DNA of 64,000 bases from Pseudoduganella lutea. Lineage in GTDB: Bacteria > Pseudomonadota > Gammaproteobacteria > Burkholderiales > Burkholderiaceae_D. Below are positions 28,591 to 38,489 of this stretch, in pieces; positions within the stretch are counted from its first letter, which is position 1; each line of letters begins with the position of its first letter. A program made the translations under genes and the position numbers. Where the stretch lies: NCBI RefSeq assembly GCF_004209755.1, contig NZ_CP035913.1:62001-126000 (forward strand). Reading direction: 5' to 3'. The notes beneath the pieces were generated by a model. The model had not been told where the DNA came from and did no database searches. It saw nothing but the letters and a program-made list of their open reading frames with translations.

Positions 28591-28839
28591 ATGAACGATA
28601 CCACTCAACGCCCAGAACTGCCCGACCACCTGTCCACGGACCCGCGCAGCTCCTTCCACGTGCCTGCCGTGTTCGAACACGACATCGGCATCCTCTTCAA
28701 CGACAAGGAACGTTTCGACGTGTCCGAATACTGCATCAGCGAAGGCTGGATCAAGGTCCCGGCCGGCAAGTCGCTGGACCGCAAGGGCCAGCCCATGCTG
28801 ATCAAGCTGAAGGGCAAGGTCGAGGCCTTCTATAAGTAA
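28591..28839 (+). CDS. DUF3297 family protein
   Basis: An 82-residue protein matching the DUF3297 pattern: LPDHLSTDPRSSFH, HDIGILFND, VSEYCISEGWIKVPAGK, LDRKGQPMLIKLKGKVE. Start at 28591; GAAGGATAA is just upstream. Function unknown. Divergent from yjbQ. Confidence 0.88.
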   Translation: MNDTTQRPELPDHLSTDPRSSFHVPAVFEHDIGILFNDKERFDVSEYCISEGWIKVPAGKSLDRKGQPMLIKLKGKVEAFYK

Positions 28840-28925
28840 GCCGCACCTGGGCGAAACGCCAGGCGAGACACGGGCTGCTTCTCAGCCCGATCTTCAGCCA
28901 GATTGCGTCCCGCGTCCGGCCGGCA

Positions 28926-29305
28926 TCATGCCGGTTTTTTGTTACCGGTCGGCAGCCATGCCGGCATCGTTTCCGTAAATAATTCCCGCTCCACGGAGCC
29001 GTCGTACGGCGGCTCCAGCGTGCCCAGCGTGACCGCGATCGTTTCCGGCGATTCGGTGCTGCGCCAGAACAGCGTGGAACCGCAGACGCGGCAAAAGCCG
29101 CGCCGGCCGTGGTCCGACGACGCGTACTCGGTCACCAGCTCCGCCCCCGCTCGATGGCGAATACCGCCATGCCCACGTTCGCATACGATCCGGCACCGGC
29201 GCCATGCTGCTTCTGGCACATCGTGCAATAGCAATGGCTTGCATGGTGCACCGGCCCGTCGGCCCGGTAGGCCACGCCGCCGCACAGGCAGCTTCCTCTC
29301 AGCAT
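28926..29305 (-). pseudogene. GFA / CENP-V family protein, frameshifted
   Basis: From ATG 29305 (AAAGGA upstream) the frame reads MLRGSCLCGGVAYRADGP, SHCYCTMCQKQHGAGAGS to AIERG, then reaches a stop. The continuation AELVTEYASSDHG, GFCRVCGSTLFWR and VTLGTLEPP to the stop at 28926 is one frame over. One additional G in the G5 run (CCCCC at 29144-29148) restores a 126-residue protein with all three zinc-ligand Cys pairs. Family members are called glutathione-dependent formaldehyde-activating, but most have unproven function. It lies 10 bases behind the DUF4440-like gene. Confidence 0.85.
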
Positions 29306-29315
29306 CGCATTTCCT

Positions 29316-29756
29316 TTATCTCGATGACAGGTTCATGGTCTGCACCGCCAGCAGCCGGCATTGCCCATCCACGTTCACGTACGTGCGCATGAACTGGTAG
29401 CGGTTGGTCTTGAACGTGCTGCCGTCGGCCTGCCACTGCTCGACGACCGATATCCCGTGCAGCACGGCCGTATCGCCCAGCACGCGCGCCTGCACGTCGC
29501 GCGTCGTGCGCGACTTGAACCGCGTGGGTTTTTCCATCCGCGCCAGCAGCACGGGCTTCGTTTCGATCTCGGAACCCAGTGTGTGCACCCACACGTACTC
29601 GTCGGCCAGCGCCTCGCGCAGGAAGGCCGCGTTGCCGGTGGCCAGCGCCGCCTCGTACTGCCGGTCGCGTTCGACCAGCGCGTCGGTGGACATGCAAGGG
29701 GCGGCCAACGCGGGCAGGGGCAGCGCGCAGCACAGGAGCAGCAGGTGTTTTTTCAT
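29316..29756 (-). CDS. Secreted DUF4440 / NTF2-like protein
   Basis: A 146-residue protein with a signal peptide (MKKHLLLLCCALPLPALA). Its cone-shaped NTF2-like fold is seen as ALATGNAAFLREALADEYVWVHTLG, ALVERDRQYEAAL and VLGDTAVLHG. The domain is common in periplasmic proteins of unknown substrate. The start is placed at the signal peptide Met (29756). Confidence 0.8.
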   Translation of the reverse strand: MKKHLLLLCCALPLPALAAPCMSTDALVERDRQYEAALATGNAAFLREALADEYVWVHTLGSEIETKPVLLARMEKPTRFKSRTTRDVQARVLGDTAVLHGISVVEQWQADGSTFKTNRYQFMRTYVNVDGQCRLLAVQTMNLSSR

Positions 29757-29907
29757 GGCGTTCGATGGCGGACAGGGACCCGCCAGTGTACGCCCAACGG
29801 CGGGCCGCTGGCCAGCACCGCTCATCCTGTTGAGCGAATGGCCGGCGGCAATGGCACCCTTGCCCTTTGCGACTTACCATGGCCCGATACCAATACCGGG
29901 GACACCC

Positions 29908-32057
29908 ATGCCGCTGACACCACCGCCGCCGCGCCAAGCCGCCCTCCTCCTTGTTGCCGCCATCCTGGCCAGCGCCGCACATGCGGCGCCGATCGACCGG
30001 CAAGCCGTCGTCAAGCGCCATGATCCCCACCTGACTAAGGTCGACCCATGGTCGCCGCTTTCCGTCGGCAATGGCCGCTTTGCCTTCACGGCGGACGTGA
30101 CGGGCCTGCAAACCTTCGCTGATCATTACTACAAGAATGGCACGGCCACGGAAACGCAGGCCCGCTGGAGCTGGCACACGAACGCGAACCCGAACAATTA
30201 CAAACTGTCCGACGCCAACCGCGATTTCACGGCCCACGGCCGCACGCTGGGCTATCCGACGAACCAGAACTCGCCGGCCGGCCAGTGGCTGCGCGAGAAT
30301 CCGCACACGCAACCGCTGCCGCGCATCGGCTTCGTGCTGACCGGCGCCGGTGCGCGGCCGCTGGTGCCCGCCGATGTCGGCGCGGTCGACCAGCGCCTCG
30401 ACCTGTGGCAAGGCCACCTGGCAAGCCGCGTCACGCTGCGGGGCCAGCCGGTCTCCGTATCGAGCGCCGCCGATCCGAAAACGGATACCGTGGCGCTGCG
30501 CATCCGCTCTCCCCTGCTGGCACGCGGCGCGCTGGCGGTGCGCATCGCACTGCCGCTGGGCTACGACCTGAAGGTGAAGCACAACCCGCCGCTGGACTGG
30601 TCGCAGCCGGGGGCGCACAGTACCAATGTGCTCGAGCAAAAGCCGGCATTGCTGGCCGTCGAGCACCTGCGCGAAGGATCACACAATGCATCGCGCTATG
30701 CCATGACGGTGGCCAGCGCCGCGCCCTTGACGATCACCCGGCCGGACGCGCACGCCTTCGTCATCACCCCGGCGCGCGGCGACACGCTGGACATCACCGT
30801 GTCGTTCGCGCAGGAAGGCCGCGCTCCCGCGCCCCGCAGCGCCGACGTGTTCGAGTCCAGCAGCCGGCACTGGAAGGATTACTGGCAAAGCGGCGCGGCC
30901 ATCGACTTCGCCGGCAGCACCGACCCGCGCGCGAAGGAACTGGAACGGCGCGTGGTACTGTCGCAATACCTGGCCGGCATCCAGCTGGGCGACACGCTGC
31001 CCGCCCAGGAGAGTGGCCTGACGACGTCCACCTGGTACGGCAAGCACCACACGGAAATGGTGTGGTGGCACACGGCGCACTTCGCGCTGTGGGGCCGCCC
31101 CGAATACACGGCCCGCACGCTGACGTGGTTCCAGCGCACGCTGCCATCGGCCCGCGCGGTCGCCGCCGAGCGTGGCCTGAAAGGCGCGCGCTGGATGAAG
31201 ATGACGGGCCCCGAAGGCCGCGAAAGCCCCGGCGGCAACCCGATGATCATGTGGAACCAGCCGCACCCGATCCACCTGGCCGAACTGATGTACCGCGCCG
31301 ACCCGTCGCCGGCCACGCTGGAACGCTACCGCGAACTGGTCATGGAAACGGCGGCCGGCATGGCGTCGATGCTGCATTGGGAAGACGCGCGCCAGCGCTA
31401 TGTGCTGGGCCCGCCGATGTGGATCGCGCAGGAGATCTACGACCAGGCCACCAGCATGAACCCGACCTATGAATTGAGCTACTGGGCCCGTGGCCTGGAA
31501 ATCGCCCAGCAATGGCGCGAGCGCCTCGGCCTGCCGCGCGACGCGGACTGGGAACACCGTCGCACGCACCTGTCGGCCCTGCCGCAGAAGGATGGCAAGT
31601 ACGTGGCCATCGAAAGCACGCCGGACACGTGGGACAACCTTGCCAGCCGCCACGACCACCCGTCGTTCCTGATGGCGTTCGGCCAGTTGCCGGGCGATGG
31701 CGTGGACCGCGCCGTGATGCGCCGCACGCTGGACGCGACGCTGGCCACGTGGGACTGGGCAACGAAGATCTGGGGCTGGGATTACCCAATGGTGGCGATG
31801 ACCGCGGCGCGGCTGGAAGCGCCGGACCTGGCGGTGGACGTGCTGCTGAAAACGGACGGCCCGAACAACGCCTACACGGCCGCCGGCCACAACCCAACAC
31901 GGGCCTGCCCGTCTACCTGCCGGGCAACGGCGCCCTGCTCGCCGCCGTGGGCATGATGGCCGGCGGCTGGGATGGCGGCCCTTCGCGGCCGGCGCCCGGC
32001 TTTCCGGACAATGGCAAGTGGGTGGTCAAGGCGGAAGGGTTCAGGAAGCTGCCCTGA
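29908..32057 (+). pseudogene. Six-hairpin glycosidase-like secreted protein, frameshifted near the C-terminus
   Basis: Signal peptide (residues 1-26) then ~690 residues resembling (alpha/alpha)6-barrel glycoside hydrolases: PWSPLSVGNGRFAFTADVTGLQ at the N-terminal beta-sandwich, TEMVWWHTAHFALWGRPEY, NQPHPIHLAELMYR and MVAMTAARL in the barrel. I cannot assign a CAZy family; GH65/GH95-type folds are nearest in feel. The frame breaks after AAGHN; adding a C to CCC at 31893-31895 restores NTGLPVYLPGNGALLAAVGMMAGGW-type sequence up to the stop at 32057. Convergent with the PL10 lyase and near GH28, so a role in pectin side-chain removal is plausible. Confidence 0.75.
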
Positions 32058-32074
32058 ACCCACAGGCAGAATCC

Positions 32075-32245
32075 GGGGTCAGACCCGCCGGGTCTGACCC
32101 CAGTGCTTGCTTCTGGGGTGAACGCGTGCGGTTTCGACATGCCGGCCAACCACTCATAAAACCGGTGACAGACACCCATTTTCCAGGAACATCTGTTGCA
32201 AAAAAACCGGTGTGTGTCACCGGTTTTGTCACCGGTTTTGCTGCA
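32075..32245. repeat. Hairpins between convergent genes
   Basis: A perfect 12-base stem, GGGGTCAGACCC (32075-32086) and GGGTCTGACCCC (32090-32101), has a GCC loop. Behind it are repeated ACCGGTGACA / TGTCACCGGTTTT elements (about 32160-32245) that pair with each other. Both belong to dispersed families: GGGGTC again at ~60958-61008, ACCGGTGC again at 55741-55765. Probably a bidirectional terminator. Confidence 0.72.
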
Positions 32246-32262
32246 ATGGTCATTGCCATTCG

Positions 32263-33546
32263 TCAGCGCTTCTGCTTCCACTTTTCATAAGCCGCCAACG
32301 CCGAAGCCGGCCCGGTGCCATACCACCCGTAGCCGTCACGCCGTTCCTTGCTGAGCTCATTGACGTCCGTATGGATGGTGCCGTCGCGGTCGCCGAAGAT
32401 CGGCTTCATCGTGGCGATGTCGACCATGCGCGGCCACATCGGTCCGGCACCGGGCCGCGCCTCGAGGAAGCGGCCGTTCTCGCCTTTCGCACCCCAGGCC
32501 ACATCGCGCACGGCCACCCGCTTCAGCCAGGCGGTGCCGGCATCGATGGCCGCCACGATGTCCGGCGTCGGCTGCGGCAGCTCCATCAGCAGCTTGAGCA
32601 GCCGCGACGTTTCGGAAGTGGACAGCGACACCGGTTCGAAATTGCGCGCGCCCACCGGCGCCAGGGTCAGCGCGTCGTGTTGCTGGCACCAGCCGGTCAG
32701 CTGGCCGTTGACGCGGATCTGGCTGGCCACCAGCACCTTGATCGCGCGGGCGTGCGCAGCCTGGGCGCGTGCCGCCAGCTCCGGCGCCACGAACGCAAAG
32801 TCGCCCTGCCGCGCCGCCACGGTGGCCAGCAGGTCGACAACCTGGGCGAACGCGTTGTCGTTGAACGTGATCGCATCGTGGTAGCCGCCCTGCAGCGGGT
32901 ACACCTGCGGGAAGCCGCCGTTCGGGTACTGCGCGTTCAGCAGGTAGCTCACGCCCTTGTCGAAGGCCTTTCGGTAAAGATCGCCGGCGGCACCCGGCAG
33001 CGCCGTCACCACGCGGGCCAGGAACGCCAGTTCGGTGGTGGTGGCATCGTTGTCGATCGTGCCGACGTAGTTCCAGCCTTTGGTGGCGACGACCACGCCG
33101 CCCGATGGATCGTCGTCGATCGGTGCGTAATGCTCGCCCTTCTGCCGCAGGTGACCCGTGCGGTTGACGTTCTTGCCCCAGCCGCCGGCAGGCGTCTGGA
33201 AGCTGACGATATTGTCGGCCACGTGGCGCGCCTCCGGCGATGCATACCACGCCGCCGGCTGCTTCAGCGGCATGCCGGAATCGCCGTGCAGCCGGGCCTG
33301 CGCCTCCGGTGGCGCGGCGCCGCTCGCACGTTCCGCGGCCAGCGTGGCCTTGTCGCGCGCCATCAGCGTGCGCGATCGCTCCAGATACGTATTCCAGGCG
33401 GCGCGTTCCGGCGCCGCCAGCGCCGCGATGCGTGCCTCCGTCACCGGCTGCGCGCGCGTCATCGTGCCGATCACCGTCGCCTGAGCAGCCGGCAGGCCCG
33501 CCGCCAGTGCCACGGCCAGCGCCAGCGCCATTCCCGTTTTCCTCAT
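32263..33546 (-). CDS. pelA: Pectate lyase, polysaccharide lyase family 10
   Basis: A 427-residue secreted protein with a signal peptide cleaved near AQA (~23). The catalytic domain carries the PL10 landmarks TPAGGWGKNV, TIDNDATTTELAFLARV, YPNGGFPQVYPLQGGYHDAITFNDNA (contains calcium/substrate residues) and ARNFEPVSLSTSET. It cleaves polygalacturonate by beta-elimination. It lies 31 bases behind the GH28 gene on the same strand. The N-terminal ~90 residues are a helical extension often found in PL10. Confidence 0.9.
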   Translation of the reverse strand: MRKTGMALALAVALAAGLPAAQATVIGTMTRAQPVTEARIAALAAPERAAWNTYLERSRTLMARDKATLAAERASGAAPPEAQARLHGDSGMPLKQPAAWYASPEARHVADNIVSFQTPAGGWGKNVNRTGHLRQKGEHYAPIDDDPSGGVVVATKGWNYVGTIDNDATTTELAFLARVVTALPGAAGDLYRKAFDKGVSYLLNAQYPNGGFPQVYPLQGGYHDAITFNDNAFAQVVDLLATVAARQGDFAFVAPELAARAQAAHARAIKVLVASQIRVNGQLTGWCQQHDALTLAPVGARNFEPVSLSTSETSRLLKLLMELPQPTPDIVAAIDAGTAWLKRVAVRDVAWGAKGENGRFLEARPGAGPMWPRMVDIATMKPIFGDRDGTIHTDVNELSKERRDGYGWYGTGPASALAAYEKWKQKR

Positions 33547-33577
33547 GTCTCTTCCCTCATGTTGATGTGGACAGCCA

Positions 33578-35401
33578 TCAGCCCGACAGCTTGTCGTCGT
33601 AGCGCTTGCCGCCGATCGTCACATTGCGCAAGGTGACGTCGCGCGCATTGTGGATGAACCACGGCGCATCGGCGCGCACCGCATTCCCGAAGTCGCAGTC
33701 GGAGATCGTCACGTTGCGCACCGGGAGCACCGGCTTGTCGGCCGGGCCGTTATAGCTCTTCATCACCGGCCCGAGCACGACAAAGGCCTGGTAGCAGCCG
33801 AAGCTGCCGTCCGGTGTGTTCACGTTGCTCACTCTGATGCCGGAGATGTGCACGTCCGACACCTCCGGCGGCCGGCTGCGCACCAGGTCGAACGACGGCG
33901 TATAGTCGCAGTCGAAGGTGATGACGGCACCACCACCGGTCGGCACCGTGTTCGCCGGCACCGGCCCGCCGGGGATCGGCTTGTAGAAGCCCGGCTTCAG
34001 GCGCACGCCGTTCGGCAGCTTCAGGTCGCGCACGTAGAAGTGGCGCAGGTAGCCGCCCCGGTTCATGTTCGTTTTCAGGCGCACCACCGTGTTGATCGGA
34101 TCGGTGGCGTAATGGATGTTGCGCACATCGATGTTCTGCGCGTACACGTGCTCGATCCCGGCCGACATTTCACTGCCCAGCGTGATGCCGCCATGGCCGC
34201 TGTTCATCACGCAATTCTGGATCACCACGTTGCGCGTGGGGCCGTAGCCCACATCGGCGTTCTTGCCGGCCTTGATGGCGATGCAGTCGTCACCCGTGTT
34301 GAACCAGCAGCCGTCCACCAGCACCGTGTCGCACGATTCCGGATCGAAGCCGTCCGAATTCGGGCCGATCGATTCCATCTTCACTTTGGAAAAATGCACG
34401 TTGCGGCACTTGACCGGATGGTGGACCCAGAACGGTGCATTGACCGCCTGGTAACCGGCCATCAGCACGTCTTCGCAGTCCATGAATTCGATGAGGCAGG
34501 GCCGCAGGTAGTGGCCCAGGCCGAAGACGCGTTTTTCCACCGGCACGCCCGCTTCGGACAGCGCTGGCAGGTATTTCTCGTCAGCGCGGCCATTGGGCCG
34601 GTCGCCCTCGATGCGCGCCAGCATCGCCGCGTCCAGGTGCGGCGCCATCGTGGCCAGCGGCGGGTTGGCGGGGTTGTCCACGCCCTGGTGCAGGGCGCCC
34701 TTCTCTGCGCCTTTCTGGTTCATGCCCCACCAGCCCGGGCCGCTGCCATCCTCGTACGGCACGCCGGCCTGGCCATCGAGGATGCTGGTCCAGTCCTCGC
34801 CCGTGATGGCGATGTTCCTTTGCCCGCGCGCGTAGACGAGTGGAGAAAAATTGAAGCAGTCGTTGCCCTGCCAGCGCGACAGCACCAGCCTGCCGTTCCT
34901 GCCGCAGTCGACCGTCCGTGCCTCCGGGTAGTCGCGCGCGTAGTCGGCCGGGTTGGCGCTGAAATACACGCGCGCGCCTTTCGCCAGGTGCACGTGCACG
35001 TTCGACAGCAGCACGATCGGCCCCTTCAGGTACCAGTCGCCGGCGGGCACCAGCACACGCCCGCCGCCCGCCTTGTGCGCGGCGGCGATCGCGGCGCGCA
35101 GCGCGGGATGGCTGTCGTGCGAGCCCGGCAACGGCGTGACGACCTGCCCTTTCGCGCGGATGGTCGGATAACCCGCCACCTTGTGCACCTTGCACGGCTT
35201 GCCGCCATAGGCCGTCACCACGAAGTCGCGCTTCGGGAACGGCAACGGCTTCGCGAACACATCGGCGATTTCCTTCGCGCGGGCCCACGGGTCGGCGGCC
35301 TGGGCGCGGCCCGGTGCCGGCAAGCCCAGGAACGACACCGTGCCCAGTGCGGCCGTGCCCTTGATCCACTGGCGCCGTTGCAGGAAGCTCTTGTCTGTCA
35401 T
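33578..35401 (-). CDS. Polygalacturonase, glycoside hydrolase family 28
   Basis: A 607-residue protein with a twin-arginine-like signal (QRRQWIKG then hydrophobic core, cleavage near RAQA). The right-handed beta-helix has all four GH28 motifs: NSDGFD, GDDCIAIK, SGHGGITLGSE and RLKT. The three catalytic Asp are in the first two motifs. About 600 residues is longer than simple endo-enzymes and suits exo-acting periplasmic forms. It acts on galacturonan fragments; position between receptor and lyase genes supports pectin use. Confidence 0.9.
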   Translation of the reverse strand: MTDKSFLQRRQWIKGTAALGTVSFLGLPAPGRAQAADPWARAKEIADVFAKPLPFPKRDFVVTAYGGKPCKVHKVAGYPTIRAKGQVVTPLPGSHDSHPALRAAIAAAHKAGGGRVLVPAGDWYLKGPIVLLSNVHVHLAKGARVYFSANPADYARDYPEARTVDCGRNGRLVLSRWQGNDCFNFSPLVYARGQRNIAITGEDWTSILDGQAGVPYEDGSGPGWWGMNQKGAEKGALHQGVDNPANPPLATMAPHLDAAMLARIEGDRPNGRADEKYLPALSEAGVPVEKRVFGLGHYLRPCLIEFMDCEDVLMAGYQAVNAPFWVHHPVKCRNVHFSKVKMESIGPNSDGFDPESCDTVLVDGCWFNTGDDCIAIKAGKNADVGYGPTRNVVIQNCVMNSGHGGITLGSEMSAGIEHVYAQNIDVRNIHYATDPINTVVRLKTNMNRGGYLRHFYVRDLKLPNGVRLKPGFYKPIPGGPVPANTVPTGGGAVITFDCDYTPSFDLVRSRPPEVSDVHISGIRVSNVNTPDGSFGCYQAFVVLGPVMKSYNGPADKPVLPVRNVTISDCDFGNAVRADAPWFIHNARDVTLRNVTIGGKRYDDKLSG

Positions 35402-35456
35402 ATCGATCTCGGTTGGTTCGGCGAGCCGGTGCATGCCGCGGATCGCCATCGGGAAC

Positions 35457-35489
35457 GCGACGAAGCCGGCGCATGGCCGGCTTCGTCGC
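35457..35489 (-). terminator. 14-base perfect hairpin between TonB receptor and GH28 genes
   Basis: GCGACGAAGCCGGC (35457-35470) and GCCGGCTTCGTCGC (35476-35489) pair perfectly over a 5-base loop, 15 bases after the receptor stop. There is no U tract, so partial termination or mRNA stabilisation of the upstream segment are as likely as full termination. Confidence 0.65.
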
Positions 35490-35503
35490 GGATGAACACT
35501 ACG

Positions 35504-38440
35504 TCAGAACTTGTACTCGACCGAAAGTCGGGCCACGCGTCCCAGCATGTCGGCCATGCTCGTCACGTAGCCACCGCCGTAGACGCTGTTGGCGGTGAGT
35601 GGCGGCCATTCTTCCGTGATGTTGTTGACACCCAGGCTGACGGTGGTGTTCTTGATGCCCGTGTAGCGCAGGTTCACGTTGAACTGGCTGTAGTCGTCCA
35701 CCTTCGTGAGCGTGGAGCCGGCACGCGGCGTCAGGTCCGTCACGCCGCGCTGGTAGCGCTGCGACAGCGTGGCGCGCCACGGGCCCTGGCCCCAGCTGAA
35801 CGACGCCGTGTGCTTCCAGCGCGGATTGATCTGCGGCATGCCGGCCAGGCCGGCATTCGGACCCGCGCCGCCGTAGCGGCCATCGTTGGTGATGACGCCG
35901 ATGTTGGTGAACCACGGGCCATCCCTCTCGGACTGGAACTCGTACTTGTGGTACCACGTGCCATCGAGCTTGGCGTCGAACGTGCCGTAGCTGGTGGCCG
36001 GGAACCGGTAGCTGGCGGAAACGTCGGCACCGCGGATCCGGCTCATGCCGCGGTTGGCCTGGCTCGCCACGATGTGGTCGATCGTGCCATCCGGGCGGCG
36101 CAGGATCGAGCTCGCATACTTGGCCGGATCCTGCTGCACTTCGGCGATCGTCACGGCGCCCAGCACATCCTTGATCTTCAGGCCCCAGTAGTCGACCGTG
36201 ACCGACAGGTTCCGGATCGGCTCATAGCCGAAGCCGAACGAGAAGCCGCGCGATTTTTCCGGCTTCAGGAAGCTGTTGTCCGGCGACTTGGTCCAGTACT
36301 CGGTGTTCACGTTGCAGACCTGGTCCGCCGTGTAGCCCGCCACCGGCATGCCGGTGCCGGCCACCGTGGGCTGCCCGCTCGGGCACAGTACCGGGTCGTC
36401 CATGTCGATCGTGCGCACTTCCGCCGTCGGGTTCTGCACATCCATGATGGACGGTGCCCGGAAGCCCGTGGACACCGAACTGCGCAGCAGCAGGTTGTCC
36501 ACTGGCCGCCAGCTCGCCGCCAGGCGTGGATTGACGGTGGTCTGCTTCAGGTCCTCGTAGTAGTCGGCCCGCACGGCGCCGTTGATCGAAATCGTCTGCG
36601 TGATCGGAGCTTCCACTTCGGCCAGCAGCGAGGCGATGTCGCGCGAGAGGCGCCGGCCCACGCCCTGCGGCGTTTCGCCGACCAGGTCGTGCTGCAGCAC
36701 GTTGCCGGCCGCATCGAGGTTGTAGCTGCCATCGGCCTTCTTGTAGACGAAATCGAGCGGCGCATCATAGGTGCGCGCGGCATCGCGGCGCAACTCGGCG
36801 GCCACGGCCAGCGTCAGGTCGCCGCCGCCGAGTGCCATCAGGCCTTTCGACAGCGTCACGTCCACGCTCTTGTTGTAGGCCTTGTTCAGGCGATACGTGT
36901 AGTTGTCGGCCTCGATGCTGCGCAGGTAGGCGGCGCCCGCTTCGTCCTGCAGCCCGAACGGGTTCAGCGTGCCGTTGTTGAAGCCTTCCTGCGCCTTCGA
37001 ATACAGGATGTAGCCGCCGCCCACTTTCGTGTCGCGCTTGCTCATGCCCCAGTTCACGCCGGCGCGGTAATCCCAGCCCAGCACTTCGCCTTCGGCCGTC
37101 AGCACCACGCGGTCGTTGGTCTGCTCGTCGTTCCGGTACGCCGAACCCAGTTCCGCCGGGCCCCATTGGAAGTACAGCGTGCGGCCGTTCATGTTCAGGT
37201 TGCTGACGGTGCCCGGCGTTCGCGTGCCGTCGATGTACATCGCCGGCGAGTTGGCGCCGGTATTGTCGCCCACCACCTGCACGGCCGGCGTGATGCCGTT
37301 GCCGGGATAGAAGCGGCTCGACGACGGCAGCGAATAGGTGGTAAAGGGATTGGTCCCGCCCGGCACCTGCATGCCGCGGAACTTCTGCACGGTGAACTTC
37401 GAGTGCAGCACGTCGATGTCGATCTTGTGCCCGCCCGGGATATTGAAGCTGGAGCGCGCGGCGATGGTCTGGATCTCGCTGCCATCCGTCACCGCGTTGT
37501 AGAACAGCGGATTGCGGTAGCAGCCCGGCGCATACACGGGCGGCGTATTGGCGCTCTGGTTGCCCAGCGTGGGGCGCGAGTACGGCTCGACGCAACCGCT
37601 GGCATACGTGGGGTTGTAGTTCGAGTTCGCGTTGCGGGCGAAGCCGAAGTTGGCCGTGGGGCTCGGGTTGCGGCCATCGGGCAGCAGGCCGAGGCCCAGC
37701 GTGCGCAGCACGTCGGGATCATGCTGCTCCGCGCGCTCGCCCTGGAACAGTGGGGTCTTTTTCTGGTGGTCGATGGCGATGTAGGCATTCCAGCCATCCT
37801 TGCCCAGGTTGCCGATACCGGCGATGGCGCCGAAGCTGGTGGTCTTGCCGCCGCCGCTTTCTTCCGGCCGCGCATATTCCGCTTTCAGGTTCACGCCCTC
37901 GAAGCCGCGCTTGGTCCAGAAGTTCTGCACCCCGCCGATGGCATCGGCGCCATACGTGGACGAGGCGCCACCGGACAGCGTCTCGACGCGGTCGAGCGCC
38001 ATCCGCGGGATGACGTTGACGGACACGTACTGGTCCTGCAGCGGCTCGTTGGCCAGGCGGCGGCCGTTCAGCAGCGTCAGCGTGCGCATCGGGCCAAGGC
38101 CGCGCAGGTTCGTCATCGGGCCGGCGGCGCCCGAATTGGTGCCCAGCGACAGCGACTGCGGCTGCTCCAGCACCAGGTCCTTCAGTTCGGTGTGGCCGCG
38201 CGATTCCAGCTCGGTGGCCTTGATGGTGGTCACGGGCGTGGCGCCCTCGGTGGCCACGCGGCGGATCAGCGAACCGGTCACGACGACCGATTGCACTGCT
38301 TCCGCCGGGGCGGAATCTTGCGGATTCGCCTGTGCCTGGGCCACGCCCGTCATTTCGCAGACTGCGACGGCCACGGCGAGAGCCATCGTGGCGCGCCGCA
38401 GCGCAGGTTGGCGCTTGGCCGGTTGTGGTGCGTATTTCAT
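35504..38440 (-). CDS. TonB-dependent receptor, probable oligogalacturonide transporter
   Basis: A 978-residue outer membrane receptor. Signal peptide to ~37 (GVAQAQA), TonB-box region VQSVVVTGSLIRR, plug domain (LRGLGPMRTLTLLNGRRLAN, DRVETLSGGASSTYGADAIGGV), and a 22-strand barrel ending in Phe (LSVEYKF). This VVVTGSLI-type subgroup is the carbohydrate/oligomer uptake class of Xanthomonas-like and Massilia-like bacteria rather than siderophore receptors. GGAGGAG precedes ATG 38440. First gene of the unit receptor-GH28-PL10. Confidence 0.88.
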   Translation of the reverse strand: MKYAPQPAKRQPALRRATMALAVAVAVCEMTGVAQAQANPQDSAPAEAVQSVVVTGSLIRRVATEGATPVTTIKATELESRGHTELKDLVLEQPQSLSLGTNSGAAGPMTNLRGLGPMRTLTLLNGRRLANEPLQDQYVSVNVIPRMALDRVETLSGGASSTYGADAIGGVQNFWTKRGFEGVNLKAEYARPEESGGGKTTSFGAIAGIGNLGKDGWNAYIAIDHQKKTPLFQGERAEQHDPDVLRTLGLGLLPDGRNPSPTANFGFARNANSNYNPTYASGCVEPYSRPTLGNQSANTPPVYAPGCYRNPLFYNAVTDGSEIQTIAARSSFNIPGGHKIDIDVLHSKFTVQKFRGMQVPGGTNPFTTYSLPSSSRFYPGNGITPAVQVVGDNTGANSPAMYIDGTRTPGTVSNLNMNGRTLYFQWGPAELGSAYRNDEQTNDRVVLTAEGEVLGWDYRAGVNWGMSKRDTKVGGGYILYSKAQEGFNNGTLNPFGLQDEAGAAYLRSIEADNYTYRLNKAYNKSVDVTLSKGLMALGGGDLTLAVAAELRRDAARTYDAPLDFVYKKADGSYNLDAAGNVLQHDLVGETPQGVGRRLSRDIASLLAEVEAPITQTISINGAVRADYYEDLKQTTVNPRLAASWRPVDNLLLRSSVSTGFRAPSIMDVQNPTAEVRTIDMDDPVLCPSGQPTVAGTGMPVAGYTADQVCNVNTEYWTKSPDNSFLKPEKSRGFSFGFGYEPIRNLSVTVDYWGLKIKDVLGAVTIAEVQQDPAKYASSILRRPDGTIDHIVASQANRGMSRIRGADVSASYRFPATSYGTFDAKLDGTWYHKYEFQSERDGPWFTNIGVITNDGRYGGAGPNAGLAGMPQINPRWKHTASFSWGQGPWRATLSQRYQRGVTDLTPRAGSTLTKVDDYSQFNVNLRYTGIKNTTVSLGVNNITEEWPPLTANSVYGGGYVTSMADMLGRVARLSVEYKF

Positions 38441-38489
38441 GTGTCTCCTCCGCCGATGTTTTTTTGAATTGGCTAGATCACTTGCTTGT

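Noticed and set aside
33650..38467. A 1605-codon open frame on the plus strand opposite the TonB receptor and GH28 genes.
   Set aside because: It is Arg/His/Ala/Val rich with no domain logic, and its length is explained by GC-rich third positions of the true minus-strand genes.
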